This document shows positions 52,813 through 63,216 of a stretch of DNA of 64,000 bases, piece by piece. The notes under the pieces were generated by a model that saw only the letters and a program-made list of their open reading frames with translations, searched no databases and was not told the origin of the DNA. The stretch comes from Paradesertivirga sp966210515 (GTDB lineage Bacteria > Bacteroidota > Bacteroidia > Sphingobacteriales > Sphingobacteriaceae). The position numbers were made by a program, and so were the translations under genes. The number at the start of each line of letters is the position of its first letter. The stretch's first letter is position 1. The DNA lies in NCBI GenBank assembly GCA_966210515.1, contig CBIHLM010000006.1, positions 1 through 64,000 on the forward strand, given 5' to 3'.

Positions 52813-53442
52813 ATGCTTGAACTAATTATATCAGGAATAGGGTTAGGCATCGTGCTCTCATTTGTTACGGGGCCTGTCTTTTTTGCACTTATAAAGACCA
52901 GCATTGAAAAAGGCTTTCATGCAGGAATGTGGCTTGCAGCCGGTGTGGTATTAAGTGATCTTATTTACATTATTCTTACGATTTACGGTTCCTCGTTTAT
53001 CCAGGTAGAAAACAGCTATAAAGTTCCGATAGGAGTTACGGGAAGTGTAATTCTCTTAGGAATCGGCCTTTACTATTTTTTTAAAAAGGTCAAAATCAAT
53101 CATGAAAATATAAACTGTAAAAAACGCAATACAGGCTATTTCTTTAAGGGATTTTTGATGTGTATTTTCAATCCCTCGATGTTTCTGTATTGGGTTAGTG
53201 TAACAAGCGGATTCATTTCTATGCATGGTCAGCTAGACACCAGCGAAATATTACCATTTTTCGGATCCATTCTGATTACTCAGTTTAGCATGGATACCGT
53301 TAAAGCCTATTATTCTAATAAACTGCGCTACCGGATAAAGGAAAATACAATGGTGATGCTGAACCGTACGGCGGGTGCCCTGATAATAATTTTCGCTCTT
53401 AAGCTAATTTACAACCTGGTATTTACTCACTCGATCTTATAA
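52813..53442 (+). CDS. LysE-family amino acid/metabolite exporter
   Basis: A 209-residue membrane protein with six helices. It starts LELIISGIGLGIVLSFVTGPVFFAL, the family signature with the conserved Gly-Pro, and keeps FNPSMFLYWVSVTSGF in the middle. It exports an amino acid or other small metabolite. Divergent from the sugar transporter. Confidence 0.87.
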   Translation: MLELIISGIGLGIVLSFVTGPVFFALIKTSIEKGFHAGMWLAAGVVLSDLIYIILTIYGSSFIQVENSYKVPIGVTGSVILLGIGLYYFFKKVKINHENINCKKRNTGYFFKGFLMCIFNPSMFLYWVSVTSGFISMHGQLDTSEILPFFGSILITQFSMDTVKAYYSNKLRYRIKENTMVMLNRTAGALIIIFALKLIYNLVFTHSIL

Positions 53443-53501
53443 GTAAAAGAGAAAAAGGATAAAATATATCGAATATTGATTCATTCCATCCTTCTTTAAT
53501 C

Positions 53502-55406
53502 TTATACGTAAGCCCGCTGGTTCTTACCTTCTACCCAGTTCATATAAGAGCGGTTAACAACTTTATTTCCTCCTGGTGTAGGATAGTTTCCTGAAAAATA
53601 CCAATCGCCTAAATGATTCGGACAAGCTTTATGAAGATTGTCCAATGTTTGATAAATCACCTGGACTTCGGCTTTTATATCCGGCGGAGAAATGATTTTT
53701 GCTATCCTGGCAGATATCTCTTCGTCGGTAAATGGTTCGTAAATCGCTTTAACGTAATTTGGAACTTGTTCTTTATCCAAAGTTACCGATGCTTTACATT
53801 TTTCGTAAACTTCCCAGATAAGGTGTTCGCGATCTGTTTCTTTTAACAAGGAAATTGCTGCTTCAAACGCGACAAATTCACCCATCCTGGACATATCAAT
53901 GCCGTAACAATCGGGATAACGAATTTGAGGAGCAGAAGAAACTACAACTACTTTAACAGGACCTAAGCGGTCGAGGATGCGTAAAATACTTTGTTTAAGA
54001 GTTGTTCCACGGACAATTGAATCGTCGATAACAACTAAAGAGTCCTGCCCTCTTCTGATGAGACCATAGGTTGTATCGTAAATATGGGACACCATATCCT
54101 GCCTGTCAGCGTCCTGAGTGATGAAAGTTCTAAGTTTTGCGTCCTTGATGGCAATTTTCTCAACTCTCGGAGCCATATTCAGCATATCCTCCAACTCCTG
54201 ATCAGAAATCTTATCAGCCCTGTTTAGCAGCGTTTCTTTTTGCAGCTGGTTTACATATTTGTATAAACCATCCACCATTCCATAAAAAGCAACTTCAGCA
54301 GTATTAGGAATGAAAGATACCACTGTATTTTTCAAATCGTTATTTACAGCTTTTAGAATTTGAGGACACAACAAACGTCCCAATTCCTTCCGTTCTTTAT
54401 AAATGTCGGCATCGCTGCCTCTTGAAAAATAGATACGTTCGAAAGAGCACGATTTATGCTCTTCCGGCTCACGGAATTGCTCTTCCGAGATATCGCCATT
54501 CTTCTTGATAATAAGAGCATGCCCTGGTTTTATCTCCTTTATAGAAGAGATTGGAACATTAAATGCGGTTTGAATAGCGGGGCGTTCAGAAGTAACAACA
54601 GCTACCTCGTCATCAATGTAGTAAAAAGCTGGCCGGATACCCGATGGATCCCTCATTACAAATGCATCACCATGGCCAAATATACCTTCAATGGTATAGC
54701 CGCCATCCCAGGTCTTTGCCGAACGACGAAGTATTTTCGCAACGTCAATGTTATCGGCTATAAGCTGACTTATAATTGCGTTAGAGTGCCCATCACCTTT
54801 ATAAGAGTCGAACAGTTCCTGATTTTCGGCATCAAGAAAGTGTCCGATCTTTTCAAGAACGGTAACCGTATCTGCCCTTTCTTTTGGATGCTGGCCAAGT
54901 TCATACAACTGCTCCAGTAATTCATCAACATTAGTCATATTGAAGTTACCCGCAATTACCAGATTACGGCTCATCCAGTTGTTCTGGCGAAGGAATGGAT
55001 GACAATTCTCGATACTGTTTTTACCGTGAGTCCCGTAGCGTAAATGGCCCATCAATACTTCTCCCGTGAAGCTGATATTTTCCTTCAGCCACTCAGCATC
55101 TTTAAACAATTCTGGCGAATTACTTTGTACATCGGCAAACTTCCTCTGTACATGTTCAAAAACCTCTGATACAGCGCTTGATCCCATAGCCCGATAACGG
55201 CTTATGTAACGGTTCCCCGGAGCGACATTCAATTTTATGGTAGCTATACCCGCTCCGTCCTGCCCCCTGTTATGCTGCTTTTCCATAAGCAGGTACAGTT
55301 TATTCAGACCATATAAGGACGTGCCATATTTTTGCTGATAGTAAGACAGGGGTTTTAAAAGACGGATAAGTGCGATACCGCACTCATGTTTTATGGATTC
55401 ACTCAT
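53502..55406 (-). CDS. purF: Amidophosphoribosyltransferase, long form (PurF)
   Basis: A 634-residue enzyme, about 130 residues longer than E. coli PurF. It makes phosphoribosylamine from PRPP and glutamine. Cys9 after a short propeptide (MSESIKHECGIA) is the glutaminase nucleophile; LMGHLRYGTHGKNSIEN is the amidotransferase core; RIYFSRGSDADIYKER and VVIDDSIVRGTTLKQSI are the PRPP-binding regions. Insertions lie around the PRPP domain and a C-terminal extension of about 100 residues carries the motif CPNHLGDWYFSGNYPTPGG. A promoter lies just upstream. I believe this long form is common in Bacteroidota. Confidence 0.9.
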   Translation of the reverse strand: MSESIKHECGIALIRLLKPLSYYQQKYGTSLYGLNKLYLLMEKQHNRGQDGAGIATIKLNVAPGNRYISRYRAMGSSAVSEVFEHVQRKFADVQSNSPELFKDAEWLKENISFTGEVLMGHLRYGTHGKNSIENCHPFLRQNNWMSRNLVIAGNFNMTNVDELLEQLYELGQHPKERADTVTVLEKIGHFLDAENQELFDSYKGDGHSNAIISQLIADNIDVAKILRRSAKTWDGGYTIEGIFGHGDAFVMRDPSGIRPAFYYIDDEVAVVTSERPAIQTAFNVPISSIKEIKPGHALIIKKNGDISEEQFREPEEHKSCSFERIYFSRGSDADIYKERKELGRLLCPQILKAVNNDLKNTVVSFIPNTAEVAFYGMVDGLYKYVNQLQKETLLNRADKISDQELEDMLNMAPRVEKIAIKDAKLRTFITQDADRQDMVSHIYDTTYGLIRRGQDSLVVIDDSIVRGTTLKQSILRILDRLGPVKVVVVSSAPQIRYPDCYGIDMSRMGEFVAFEAAISLLKETDREHLIWEVYEKCKASVTLDKEQVPNYVKAIYEPFTDEEISARIAKIISPPDIKAEVQVIYQTLDNLHKACPNHLGDWYFSGNYPTPGGNKVVNRSYMNWVEGKNQRAYV

Positions 55407-55423
55407 AATTGTTAACGAGTATG

Positions 55424-55431
55424 CAAAATTA
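55424..55431 (-). promoter_or_regulatory. Promoter -7 element of purF
   Basis: On the minus strand TAATTTTG matches TAnnTTTG exactly, about 18 bases before the ATG at 55406. No PurR-like operator was recognised. Confidence 0.6.
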
Positions 55432-55531
55432 AGATATTAATCTAGAAAATATTAAAAGCTTAACGGAAAATATCAACAAAATACATGAAGACCTCCAAAA
55501 ATGATATTTTTTACCAGGTATCGACAAACCG

Positions 55532-57028
55532 CTAGGTAAGTACATCGGGAAATATTCCAAATAATATTAATAATACCGTCAAAATGAGAATTAAAACAGT
55601 GAGAGGATTACGCCTTTCCTCTATCTTAAATTCTATTTCCGAATCTTTCAAAAATGCATAAAGCGGGATTTTCAGATAGTAAAACAAAGAGACTACAGTG
55701 GTTAAAGCTCCCGTAATCAATAAACCCAGCATCCAAACCGACCCGGTAGATGAGTAGTAATCAAAACCTGAGGAAAAGATCAATAATTTGGCTACAAAGC
55801 CCGCTGTTGGAGGCAATCCCGTTAAGGCTATGAGTACTATTACAAAACATACAAACTCGATTTTCAAAATCTTCCCAAGGCCTTTATACTTCCTGATGTC
55901 AGTTATACCGGTCTGGCTTTCAATTTTATCAACTAACATGAAAGCAGCCATGTTCATTATTGCATAAACAGCCATGTAAAAAATCAGGCTTTTGAAACCG
56001 CCCCCCTCAAAAGATATGACGGCCATCAATGCAAATCCGGTATGACCTATAGAGGAATAGGCTAACATTCTTTTAACGTTGTTTTGCCAAATAGCACTAA
56101 AATTCCCTACGATCATCGTTAAAAGCGACCCGACAGATAAAATTGTTTTGAAGTCAAAGAATGAGTTGTAAGCATCTCCAAACTCAAACATATAAAACGG
56201 CTCCATAAATCTGATCAGCACTGCGAATCCGGCTATTTTGGGCGCAGTTGAAATAAAGGCCGTTACAGGAGTGGGAGCACCTTCGTACACATCGGGAATC
56301 CAGAAATGAAAAGGAACAAAAGATAGCTTAAATCCAACCCCAACTAAAACGAGGCTTAAAGCCAATGTAACAGCCATATTGGGAGCTTCTTTCAAGCCGT
56401 TTAAGAAGTTCGCGTCGCCAATATTTATGCTTCCGGTAAGCGCATATAACAGGGACATGCCATACAGCATCACAGCCGAACAAATAGAACCAAACAGCAC
56501 ATATTTCATTGCAGCTTCTGTTTGCTTATCGTTGCCCGAAGCATATCCAACCATCAGATAGGACGCGATAGAAACCATCTCTACTGAAATATAAATCATG
56601 AGTAAACTCGCCGACATACTCATTAGATTCAAGCCAATCAATACTGCAGGTAAAAGCATATACATATCACCCACTCCTTTTTTATGATTTTGAAGAGCGG
56701 GATTATACCTGATAAAAAAGGCAAACAATATGGTAACGATACTAAATATCGATTTAAACGAAATACTTAAATCATCAAGAATCATGGTATTGCTGAAAAG
56801 CAAAATCCTTGAAATATCAATATTCTGAAGAAATCCGGTTATAATTGAAATCGTTATCCCTGACACACATGCATAGAATGCCAGCGATGACTTTTTACCT
56901 GGCACAAACAGGTCTGCCAGAATTACAATGATAAAAGTTAATACCAAAACAAGTTCGGGGAGCAAATAAGAGAACCCTGAAATAGTAGAATTTAATAATT
57001 GAGAGATATATGGCAGAAACTCGTTCAT
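55532..57028 (-). CDS. nuoN: NADH-quinone oxidoreductase subunit N
   Basis: A 498-residue antiporter-like subunit of the membrane arm with about fourteen helices. The key Lys is expected in the helix around VGFKLSFVPFHFWIPDVYEGAPTPV. Last gene of the nuoH-N unit. Its ATG overlaps the nuoM stop codon by one base (TAATG). Confidence 0.96.
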   Translation of the reverse strand: MNEFLPYISQLLNSTISGFSYLLPELVLVLTFIIVILADLFVPGKKSSLAFYACVSGITISIITGFLQNIDISRILLFSNTMILDDLSISFKSIFSIVTILFAFFIRYNPALQNHKKGVGDMYMLLPAVLIGLNLMSMSASLLMIYISVEMVSIASYLMVGYASGNDKQTEAAMKYVLFGSICSAVMLYGMSLLYALTGSINIGDANFLNGLKEAPNMAVTLALSLVLVGVGFKLSFVPFHFWIPDVYEGAPTPVTAFISTAPKIAGFAVLIRFMEPFYMFEFGDAYNSFFDFKTILSVGSLLTMIVGNFSAIWQNNVKRMLAYSSIGHTGFALMAVISFEGGGFKSLIFYMAVYAIMNMAAFMLVDKIESQTGITDIRKYKGLGKILKIEFVCFVIVLIALTGLPPTAGFVAKLLIFSSGFDYYSSTGSVWMLGLLITGALTTVVSLFYYLKIPLYAFLKDSEIEFKIEERRNPLTVLILILTVLLILFGIFPDVLT

Positions 57029-58629
57029 TATTTTAAATTAATCAAACGAATAAGTTCCAGTACCGAGGCGTTCATTTTATCGAAGGCTAAGAAAGGCATA
57101 ATTCCCAAAAGCAACGCAAATACAGTTAGAGTTGTTAAAACGAAAACCTCTCTGCTGTTCACATCCACAAGTTTTAACCGCCAGTCCTCGCCTCCCATTA
57201 AACGGGTCTGGCCGAAGAACATGCGTTGCAGGGTCCACAACAAATAAGCGGCCCCCAACAGAATACCAAAGGAGCCACATACAGCCATCCATCGGGGCAG
57301 TAAATCGTTTACACTTTCGGATGTAAATGCTCCGATAAGACTAAAAGCTTCTGCTATAAATGCCGAAAAACCAGGCAGGCCAAGCGAAGCAAAAAATGCG
57401 ATCATTACAAATGCTGTATACTTTGGCATAATCAGTGCGAGGCCCCTGAAATCGTATATTTCACGACTATGAACCCGGTTATAAATTACTCCAACCAAGA
57501 AGAAAAGCATGGTTGATAAAAATCCGTGACTGATCATTTGAAGCATTGCTCCGCTTATCCCTTCAGCCGTAACCGAGGCAATTCCAAGCAATACAAATCC
57601 CATATGGGAGACCGAAGAATAAGCAATAAGCCGTTTAAGATCTTTCTGAGCAAGAGCATTGAAAGCTCCGTAAACTATAGAAACTACACCTATCAGGCCA
57701 AGCCACCAGGCAGATTGGATGGCAGCATCAGGAAAAATACTGATACAAACTCTCAAAATTCCATAACCTCCTATTTTCAATAAGATACCCGCCAGGATTA
57801 TTGAAACCGGAGTCGGCGCTTCTACGTGGGCATCGGGTAACCATGTATGCAACGGTACAATTGGCACTTTTATAGCGAATGCGATAAACAACACTATAAA
57901 ACCTAGTAATCGTGCGGAAATGCCAAATATTTGTTGATTTGCTATCGCGGAAAAGATAGAACCTGAAGCATAGTTTGCAGGGTTCATCATGTGCAGCATA
58001 TTGAAAGTATGATTACCTGTAACGGGGTCGGTTACAGAAAAATACAAGCCAATAATTACCAGCAACATGAACACCGATCCAAAGAGCGTATACAAAAAAA
58101 ACTTTATCGCCGCATACTCTCTACGTACACCTCCCCACATTCCGATAAGGAAATAAAGCGGAAGAAGCATTAATTCATAAAAAATATAGAACAGAAAGAA
58201 GTCGAGGGCACAAAATACACCCATAATTGCTGTATTAAGGAGCATCAATAAAGCGAAGTACCCCTTCAGGTTTGTTTTAATTTCCCACGATGACAGCACC
58301 GCTATTAACATGACAACCGAAGTAAGTACAAGAAACGGCATTGAAAGTCCATCGATCCCTAAGAAATAATCTATTTGTAAAGCGCCAAGCGAGCCGAGAT
58401 TCAGACTAATCCATGGCAAGCGTTCAACCAGTTGATATTTTGATTGGACATCTATACCAGAAAAAACAGAAGCATCAAATTTTAGATAAATGAAAGCACT
58501 TATGATAACTTGAATCATAACCGTTCCGAGTGCAACATATTTAAATTTCTGTTGCAAGGACGAAGGAAGTACTAGGATAAGCAAGCCTGCTAAAATTGGT
58601 ATAAATATTAAGAGTGAAAGCAAACTCAT
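57028..58629 (-). CDS. nuoM: NADH-quinone oxidoreductase subunit M
   Basis: A 533-residue proton-pumping subunit. The conserved block KVPIVPLHTWLPDAHVEAPTPVS and the KDLKRLIAYSSVSHMGFVLLG helix are present, with the charged Glu of LMLLPLYFLIGMWGG. Start codon overlaps the nuoL stop by four bases (ATGA). Confidence 0.97.
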   Translation of the reverse strand: MSLLSLLIFIPILAGLLILVLPSSLQQKFKYVALGTVMIQVIISAFIYLKFDASVFSGIDVQSKYQLVERLPWISLNLGSLGALQIDYFLGIDGLSMPFLVLTSVVMLIAVLSSWEIKTNLKGYFALLMLLNTAIMGVFCALDFFLFYIFYELMLLPLYFLIGMWGGVRREYAAIKFFLYTLFGSVFMLLVIIGLYFSVTDPVTGNHTFNMLHMMNPANYASGSIFSAIANQQIFGISARLLGFIVLFIAFAIKVPIVPLHTWLPDAHVEAPTPVSIILAGILLKIGGYGILRVCISIFPDAAIQSAWWLGLIGVVSIVYGAFNALAQKDLKRLIAYSSVSHMGFVLLGIASVTAEGISGAMLQMISHGFLSTMLFFLVGVIYNRVHSREIYDFRGLALIMPKYTAFVMIAFFASLGLPGFSAFIAEAFSLIGAFTSESVNDLLPRWMAVCGSFGILLGAAYLLWTLQRMFFGQTRLMGGEDWRLKLVDVNSREVFVLTTLTVFALLLGIMPFLAFDKMNASVLELIRLINLK

Positions 58630-60683
58630 ATAACCTGAAGAAATATTTTAATTATAAAAAAAGTTAAGATTACCAGAACCATGGACAAGAGATAATGCTG
58701 TAGCCGACCAGTCTGGAAATATCGGGTAAGGTTTCCAATCGATTTGCTGATTGACCCGGACGCATTTACCAGGCCATCAACAATATATTTGTCGAACCAA
58801 TGAGTAACTATTGATAGAATCACGCCTGCTTTAGCAGCATAATTAACAATTCCGTCTATGACAACCCTATCGAAACCATAAGATGATCGTGACAAAGAAG
58901 TTATTCCATTCACAAAAACGAATTGATAAAGTTCGTTGAAATACCATTGCCCTTTTGATAAACCAAAGAGTGCTGTTCGTGAGAAATCAGGAGATTTATC
59001 TCTTTTAGCATACCATATATAAGCGACGAAAACTACCGCAACAGCAATAACATTTACCGTTACCGGGATGAAAGTATGATAAAAATCAACTTTCCCTATT
59101 TCCTTTAAAACAGAAAAGCCTTTAACTATCCAGGAGCTATCATAATGCAGAGGATTGAATGAAAACGCCGGAAATAAGCAGAACACGGCTAAAATCATCA
59201 ACACATACTTCATGGCATTTGGTGCTTCGTGCAGGGATAATTTAACACTGCTAACCTTTTGCAAACGCAAGTCGCCAAAAAAGACTTTGAATATTAAGCG
59301 GGCTATGTAAAAAGCAGTTAGCCATGAGGTGAGTAAAGCCGAGTAAGGAATGAGTTTTGTCCAATTATTCTTAACATCAGCCCATTCAAATGATTGAATT
59401 AAAATAGCATCTTTCGATAAAAAACCGGAAGTGAGAGGGATACCAGCTAATGCCAGTGCCGCCAGCACCATTGTAATAAATGTTACCGGCATCTTTTTCC
59501 TCAAACCACCCATATTCCGGATGTCTTGATGATCGAAATCCAATCCGCTCTTTTCTTTGACATGAGCCATTTCGTGAATAACAGCGCCGGCAGCCAAGAA
59601 CAACAGACATTTAAAAAAAGCATGAGTCACGAGGTGAAAAATACCGGAAGAATAAGCGCCAACGCCCATAGCAATCATCATAAAACCTAACTGCGAAATT
59701 GTCGAGAAGGCCAGTATTCTTTTAATATCGTTTTGTGTGAGGGCAATTGTGGCGGCCATAAACGCTGTAAATGCTCCTATAGACGCAATAACCAATAATA
59801 CAGTAGAATCGAAAATCGGATATATCCTTGCCAGAAGAAAAACGCCTGCGGCCACCATCGTCGCGGCATGGATTAAAGAAGACACAGAGGTTGGACCCTC
59901 CATGGCATCGGGTAACCAGGTATGCAATGGAAATTGCGCTGATTTGGCTGTCGCACCAAAAAAGAAAGCTAATCCAGCGAGGGTTAACCAGATTGCAGGC
60001 ATATTACTTGTTTCATTCACCCACAAGCCATTCTCTATTATCGAGTTTAAAACCAATCCTCCCTCTTTGAAAAGAAGGTGAATATCGAAAGTCTTAAACT
60101 GAGTGAAAACAATCATTATCCCTGTAAGGAAGCCCAAATCACCCAGGCGATTCATGATAAAAGCTTTCTTACTCGCCCGATTGGCAGAATCTTTCGTAAA
60201 CCAAAAGCCGATAAGCAGATAAGATGAAAATCCAACCAGCTCCCAAAACATATACAACACCAAAAGATTATCTGTAATTACGAGGCCCAGCATTGAAAAG
60301 CAGAACAAGCTCAGATAAGCCCAGTAGCGGGGTAAATAAGGATCACCCTGCATGTATTTGGTAGAATAAATATGCACTAACAGTGCGATTGAAGTTACCA
60401 GCGATAACATCAATACAGAAAGATTATTGAGCAGTATACCAACAGTAAGAGTCGTTTTACCAATCGTAAACCAGGTCGCTTGCTGATGAATATCTCCATT
60501 GTTCCATATCTGAATGAAAAGAAAAACAGAAATCAGAAAACTTATAGCAATTGTGGCGATTGATAAAGAAGCGCCCCTATCCTTTTTTCCCGGAATCAAC
60601 AAAATCCCCAGAAATGATAGTAGCGGCATTAAAGCCGCTGTTACGGCTAACAAACTTAAATTCCCTTCTGTTAATGTGTCCAA
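58626..60683 (-). CDS. nuoL: NADH-quinone oxidoreductase subunit L
   Basis: A 685-residue subunit, the largest antiporter-like part, with a long C-terminal amphipathic helix region along the membrane arm (residues from about 560). The signature SAQFPLHTWLPDAMEGPTSVS is at mid-protein, with NDIKRILAFSTISQLGFMM following. Slightly longer than the E. coli form (613), from loop insertions around 450-560. One base separates it from nuoK. Confidence 0.97.
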   Translation of the reverse strand: MDTLTEGNLSLLAVTAALMPLLSFLGILLIPGKKDRGASLSIATIAISFLISVFLFIQIWNNGDIHQQATWFTIGKTTLTVGILLNNLSVLMLSLVTSIALLVHIYSTKYMQGDPYLPRYWAYLSLFCFSMLGLVITDNLLVLYMFWELVGFSSYLLIGFWFTKDSANRASKKAFIMNRLGDLGFLTGIMIVFTQFKTFDIHLLFKEGGLVLNSIIENGLWVNETSNMPAIWLTLAGLAFFFGATAKSAQFPLHTWLPDAMEGPTSVSSLIHAATMVAAGVFLLARIYPIFDSTVLLVIASIGAFTAFMAATIALTQNDIKRILAFSTISQLGFMMIAMGVGAYSSGIFHLVTHAFFKCLLFLAAGAVIHEMAHVKEKSGLDFDHQDIRNMGGLRKKMPVTFITMVLAALALAGIPLTSGFLSKDAILIQSFEWADVKNNWTKLIPYSALLTSWLTAFYIARLIFKVFFGDLRLQKVSSVKLSLHEAPNAMKYVLMILAVFCLFPAFSFNPLHYDSSWIVKGFSVLKEIGKVDFYHTFIPVTVNVIAVAVVFVAYIWYAKRDKSPDFSRTALFGLSKGQWYFNELYQFVFVNGITSLSRSSYGFDRVVIDGIVNYAAKAGVILSIVTHWFDKYIVDGLVNASGSISKSIGNLTRYFQTGRLQHYLLSMVLVILTFFIIKIFLQVI

Positions 60684-60684
60684 A

Positions 60685-60990
60685 TTAGTCTCTTAATTGA
60701 TCTATTTTTGTTGGATCTATCGTTCGGTAATACTTATAAACATTCAATATAATAGCGAGCGCAACGGCTACAGCAGCTGCTGCAAGAACAATCACAAACA
60801 AAGCAAAAACTTGCCCTGTTGATGCCATTTTATCGTATTTACTAAAAGCAACGAAATTAAGAATCGCCGCGTTTAACATGAATTCTATTCCGATCAACAT
60901 CAAAATTGCATTTCGCTTCGCTAAAACTGCGTACAGGCCAATGCAAAATAAAACTGCACTGACGACCATAAAATGCGACAATGGAATCAT
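60685..60990 (-). CDS. nuoK: NADH-quinone oxidoreductase subunit K
   Basis: A 101-residue membrane subunit with three helices. The conserved Glu is in LIGIEFMLNAAILNFV, with a second acidic residue expected in the next helix, though here the loop reads VIVLAAAAVAVALAIIL. Four-base overlap with nuoJ. Confidence 0.95.
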   Translation of the reverse strand: MIPLSHFMVVSAVLFCIGLYAVLAKRNAILMLIGIEFMLNAAILNFVAFSKYDKMASTGQVFALFVIVLAAAAVAVALAIILNVYKYYRTIDPTKIDQLRD

Positions 60991-61526
60991 GAGTCCTTCT
61001 CCTTTCGCGCCAAATGAGCTGCTCCGATTAAGGCCATTAACAACAGCACGGAAACCACTTCAAATGGAAGCAGATATCGGGTCATGATATTAATTCCTAT
61101 ATAATGAATTGTATTATCTGTTGGCTTTAGCGTATTATCTTCAGCCTCCTTTATCCACTTCAGCTCTTCCGGATTAACATTTGAAAATACGAGCATCAAA
61201 ATTCCGAAGAAAATTAATGCAGTTAAAATTCCGGGAACATAATGAAGAAACCCGGATCTGAAGTTAACGTCCGGATTATTTAGCAACTCCCTGTTAGATA
61301 AGAGGAAAGCGAAAATCATTAAAACCAGTACTCCACCAACATAAATTACTAATTGTGTAATTGCCACAAAATCAGCCAGCGCAAATACAAATAAACCTGC
61401 CATGGTAAATAATGTTAAAAAGAACAGGAAAATAGAACGCACAAAGTTCCGAAGACTCACAACTAACAATGCTGAGATCAATGCAACTGCACTTAAAACA
61501 TAAAATATTATTTGTTCTATCGTCAT
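60987..61526 (-). CDS. nuoJ: NADH-quinone oxidoreductase subunit J
   Basis: A 179-residue membrane subunit with five helices. QLVIYVGGVLVLMIFAFLLSN is the family signature containing the pi-bulge helix. Overlaps nuoI by four bases and nuoK by four. Confidence 0.95.
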   Translation of the reverse strand: MTIEQIIFYVLSAVALISALLVVSLRNFVRSIFLFFLTLFTMAGLFVFALADFVAITQLVIYVGGVLVLMIFAFLLSNRELLNNPDVNFRSGFLHYVPGILTALIFFGILMLVFSNVNPEELKWIKEAEDNTLKPTDNTIHYIGINIMTRYLLPFEVVSVLLLMALIGAAHLARKEKDS

Positions 61527-62116
61527 CCGTCTTTTTTCTGGGCAGCCTTTAATGCAGCTTCCTTTGCGGCCTGGCGCTCGGCAAGTTGCTTAGCCAGTTC
61601 TTCGCGTTTCTCTTCCGCCTCTTTTGGAGACATATCCGAAAACTTATACGTTAATTCTGAAATATGAGTCAATGGGCGATCGTACTCATTGGTCATAGTA
61701 ATACATTCGGTAGGACAAACGACTGTGCACAATCCACAAAACATACATTTACCCATATCGATATCGAACTTGGGAGCATATAAACGTTTTGTTGTTCCGT
61801 CAGAGGTTTGTCCGATCGGACCTGTGGATTTAATACTTTCTATCTCGATGCAATCAACCGGACATATTTTAGCGCAAAGATCACAAACTATGCAATCGTC
61901 AATTTCAACATGCAGCTGATAGCGACCAACTTCGGGAATAGGCATTTTCTCGTGAGGATACTGTACTGTAACCAACCCGGTGGCCTGTTCAAAATAATTG
62001 TCGTCCTTTATATTTATAGATTTCCTTTTTTTATTTATAGCAAATAAATGCTTTATGGTTAGGCTTAATCCTATCCAGGTAGTTTTAATTGCAGATATTG
62101 TGGTTTTAAATATCAA
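61523..62116 (-). CDS. nuoI: NADH-quinone oxidoreductase subunit I
   Basis: A 197-residue peripheral ferredoxin-like subunit holding two 4Fe-4S clusters. Cys75, Cys78, Cys81 and Cys85 (CIVCDLCAKIC) and Cys124, Cys127, Cys130 and Cys134 (CMFCGLCTVVC) supply most ligands, each set completed by a Cys of the other motif. A C-terminal Lys/Glu/Ala helix (EEKREELAKQLAERQAAKE) is an extension seen in some families. Overlaps nuoJ by four bases. Confidence 0.97.
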   Translation of the reverse strand: MIFKTTISAIKTTWIGLSLTIKHLFAINKKRKSINIKDDNYFEQATGLVTVQYPHEKMPIPEVGRYQLHVEIDDCIVCDLCAKICPVDCIEIESIKSTGPIGQTSDGTTKRLYAPKFDIDMGKCMFCGLCTVVCPTECITMTNEYDRPLTHISELTYKFSDMSPKEAEEKREELAKQLAERQAAKEAALKAAQKKDG

Positions 62117-62128
62117 TTTTTCTCCTAT

Positions 62129-63199
62129 TTAGATCACCAGTAAAGCCCAGATTCCAGAAATCATCATACATAAAAATGCCAAAGGAGTTAAGACCTTCCA
62201 GCATAAATTCATTAGCTGATCCACCCTCAAACGAGGCAAAGTCCAGCGCAACCACATCTGAACTCCTACAATTAGCATCACCTTGGTTATTATCCAGAAT
62301 ATCCCCCAGAACGGACCTGTAGTCCAATCGGCCAGCCGAACAGAGCCAATATTGGGCAGCAGTGTATTCCATCCGCCTAAAAACAAAATTACGCCAAACA
62401 TTCCGGTTAAAAACATCATCGAATATTCGCCTAAAAAAATAAATGCAAAACGGATACCGGTGTATTCAGTATGGAATCCGGATACAAGCTCCGATTCAGC
62501 TTCCGGGATATCAAAAGGAGCTCTATTACATTCGGCTAAAGATGCGATGAAGTAAATAACGTATGCAACAATAAGATGCGGGGCTTGAAATATGTTCCAT
62601 GCAAAAAAACCACCAATCTCGTGGACATTCCAGAGTCCAAGGAACTTTATGGGTTCACCCGACAGTACACCTTGCTTGCCCGCTATCAATTGCAGATCAA
62701 GAGTTTGAGCTATCATTACGGCGCTAATAATAGCAATGCCAGCCGGAATCTCATAAGAAACAACCTGCGCGACTGAACGCAATGCGCCAAGCAATGAATA
62801 TTTATTATTTGAACCCCAACCTGCCATAAGAATGCCGACCGATTCAATCGAGACAATCGCAAATACATAAAACACACCGATATTCAGTGCAGACGGCACA
62901 ATATCCGGCCCCCAGGGCAACGTGGCAAAACCCATGTAAACCGATAGAAATATAATTACGGGAGCAGCTGCGAATAAAATTTTATCTGCCGCCGCAGGAA
63001 TGATAAATTCCTTTTGGAGCATTTTGAGGATATCGGCCAGAGTTTGCAAGCTTCCATATTTGCCAACCTCCATAGGACCCAAACGATCTTGTATAAAAGC
63101 AGAAACCTTTCGTTCAGCATACACCGCAAATAGCGCAAAAACAGCAACGAAGGAGAATAATAATACAGCTACTAAAAGATATGTGATATAGAAATCCAA
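62129..63199 (-). CDS. nuoH: NADH-quinone oxidoreductase subunit H
   Basis: A 356-residue membrane subunit at the quinone site with eight helices. Signatures: AERKVSAFIQDRLGPMEVGKYG and AECNRAPFDIPEAESELVSGF, the latter carrying conserved Glu/Asp residues of the quinone channel. It is the first gene of this unit; its own promoter lies directly upstream, and no nuoG or earlier subunit precedes it. Confidence 0.97.
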   Translation of the reverse strand: MDFYITYLLVAVLLFSFVAVFALFAVYAERKVSAFIQDRLGPMEVGKYGSLQTLADILKMLQKEFIIPAAADKILFAAAPVIIFLSVYMGFATLPWGPDIVPSALNIGVFYVFAIVSIESVGILMAGWGSNNKYSLLGALRSVAQVVSYEIPAGIAIISAVMIAQTLDLQLIAGKQGVLSGEPIKFLGLWNVHEIGGFFAWNIFQAPHLIVAYVIYFIASLAECNRAPFDIPEAESELVSGFHTEYTGIRFAFIFLGEYSMMFLTGMFGVILFLGGWNTLLPNIGSVRLADWTTGPFWGIFWIITKVMLIVGVQMWLRWTLPRLRVDQLMNLCWKVLTPLAFLCMMISGIWALLVI

Positions 63200-63216
63200 T
63201 GTTTAAAATGCTGCTG

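Noticed and set aside
54456..54920. 154-codon plus-strand frame inside purF
   Set aside because: It lies entirely antisense to strongly conserved purF sequence and has no supporting features.
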